Positions 63,491 to 64,000 of a stretch of DNA of 64,000 nt are shown in pieces. Under the pieces are notes generated by a model. That model saw only the letters and a list, made by a program, of their open reading frames with translations, was not told the origin of the DNA and searched no databases. How positions within the stretch are numbered: position 1 is the first letter of the stretch; the number at the start of each line of letters is the position of its first letter. The translations under genes and the position numbers were made by a program. Source of the stretch: Liopterus haemorrhoidalis (Eukaryota > Arthropoda > Insecta > Coleoptera > Dytiscidae); contig OZ020618.1 in NCBI GenBank assembly GCA_963971575.1, forward strand, positions 47,754,509-47,818,508, given 5' to 3'.

Positions 63491-64000
63491 AAAAATTGAT
63501 GTGAAGTGTGAATTTTCACACATTTCAGGGTTTTGCAGGTATTTAGTAAGTGAATGATGATTATTTTGGATGCGAAAACAAATTTTATATTAAAATATTT
63601 TTTTTGTTAATTTTAATTCGAACGCCAATACCATTATTTAGGTTTCTAAATATGTGCAGTATTTTTTTTTATATATAGCAAGGTTCATTAAGAATTTTAA
63701 AAATTGCGCCTATGGCTTCCATTGGTTGTTATAAGTTCCGCCCCTCTGATTTCGTGTACATTGAAACAGAATTAAATTATAACTTAAACAATTTCCACTG
63801 GCTATTAAATTTACGCTTTTAAAAATTAAATGCAATATTTGCCAAAATATAACTAGAATTTTGAAAAAATAATTTAAACAATATAAAAATTTAAAAAAAA
63901 AACAATAATAATAGTCTCTTCTCACATGGTTCGATCCCTTTCGGATGAGGTTACTTGCGTGAAAAATCAGCTTCTAATACCACTAGACCAGCACACATGT
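63491..64000 (+). repeat. Repeat family Z, copy 4 (runs off the window)
   Basis: Starts 'aaaaattgatgtgaagtgtg', then 'cagggttttgcaggtattta', 'ttccattggttgttataagt' and the tRNA-like module; continues past the window edge. Its sharp start inside LINE coding sequence fixes the left boundary of Z. Confidence 0.8.
63914..63998 (-). repeat. tRNA-like module inside Z copy 4
   Basis: Reverse complement: 'gctggtctagtggtattaga' (A-box-like) and 'gggatcgaaccatgtgaga' (B-box-like). A fourth, different sequence at the same position of Z. Confidence 0.5.

Overview
This window reads as AT-rich animal, very probably insect, nuclear DNA. It contains many Tc1/mariner-type elements of several families, hAT-like, pogo-like and Harbinger-like non-autonomous elements, several lineages of non-LTR retrotransposons, one LTR retrotransposon 5' end with gag, a tRNA-derived SINE and foldback elements. 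I find no bacterial-style operon, no CRISPR array, no rRNA gene, and no host protein gene that I can name. Almost all coding capacity belongs to selfish DNA, nearly all of it broken. The species cannot be fixed from the sequence alone; the low GC and the mariner load fit a beetle, hymenopteran or similar insect.

Layout. 1-7.2 kb: transposase and retrotransposon fragments, a hAT-like element (1224-3090, 8-bp target duplication) carrying a deleted mariner (1829-2727), a full-length decayed mariner (4159-5446) and a LINE remnant. 7.3-15.6 kb: the first copy of a noncoding repeat here called Z, split by a MITE; a decayed mariner; LINE RNase H and RT remnants; a copy of repeat U. 15.7-18.0 kb: three insertions deep (mariner, then mariner, then a 5'-truncated LINE with poly(A) and target duplication). 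18.1-24.7 kb: an IS630-like element, inverted U and Z copies, a LINE remnant, and the best mariner ORF (23474-24454) inside an older transposase gene. 24.8-29.1 kb: Harbinger-like, hAT-like and pogo-like non-autonomous elements. 29-35.4 kb: two copies of a second Tc1/mariner-superfamily lineage, one with an open frame broken only by two stops, plus LINE and mariner remnants. 36-42.7 kb: another mariner, a gag gene with LTR, several LINE tails and a deleted mariner. 43-54.7 kb: mostly noncoding, with two foldbacks, hammerhead-like motifs, repeats V and Z and hAT ends. 55-64 kb: SINE, three more mariners (one interrupted by a hAT and carrying a 64-bp tandem repeat), LINE ends and a fourth Z copy.

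How parts work together. Full elements consist of terminal inverted repeats bound by a transposase (helix-turn-helix half, then DDD or DDE catalytic half). Many short elements here keep only the ends and would have to move in trans; the clearest example is the 525-bp MITE at 7913-8437, an internal-deletion form of the element at 18133-19318. The most unusual structure is repeat Z: four copies share flanking sequence but each carries a different tRNA-like module at the same internal position. Family names such as mar1-mar7, U, V and Z are local labels for this report. All assignments are from reading motifs and comparing copies within the window; no database was searched.
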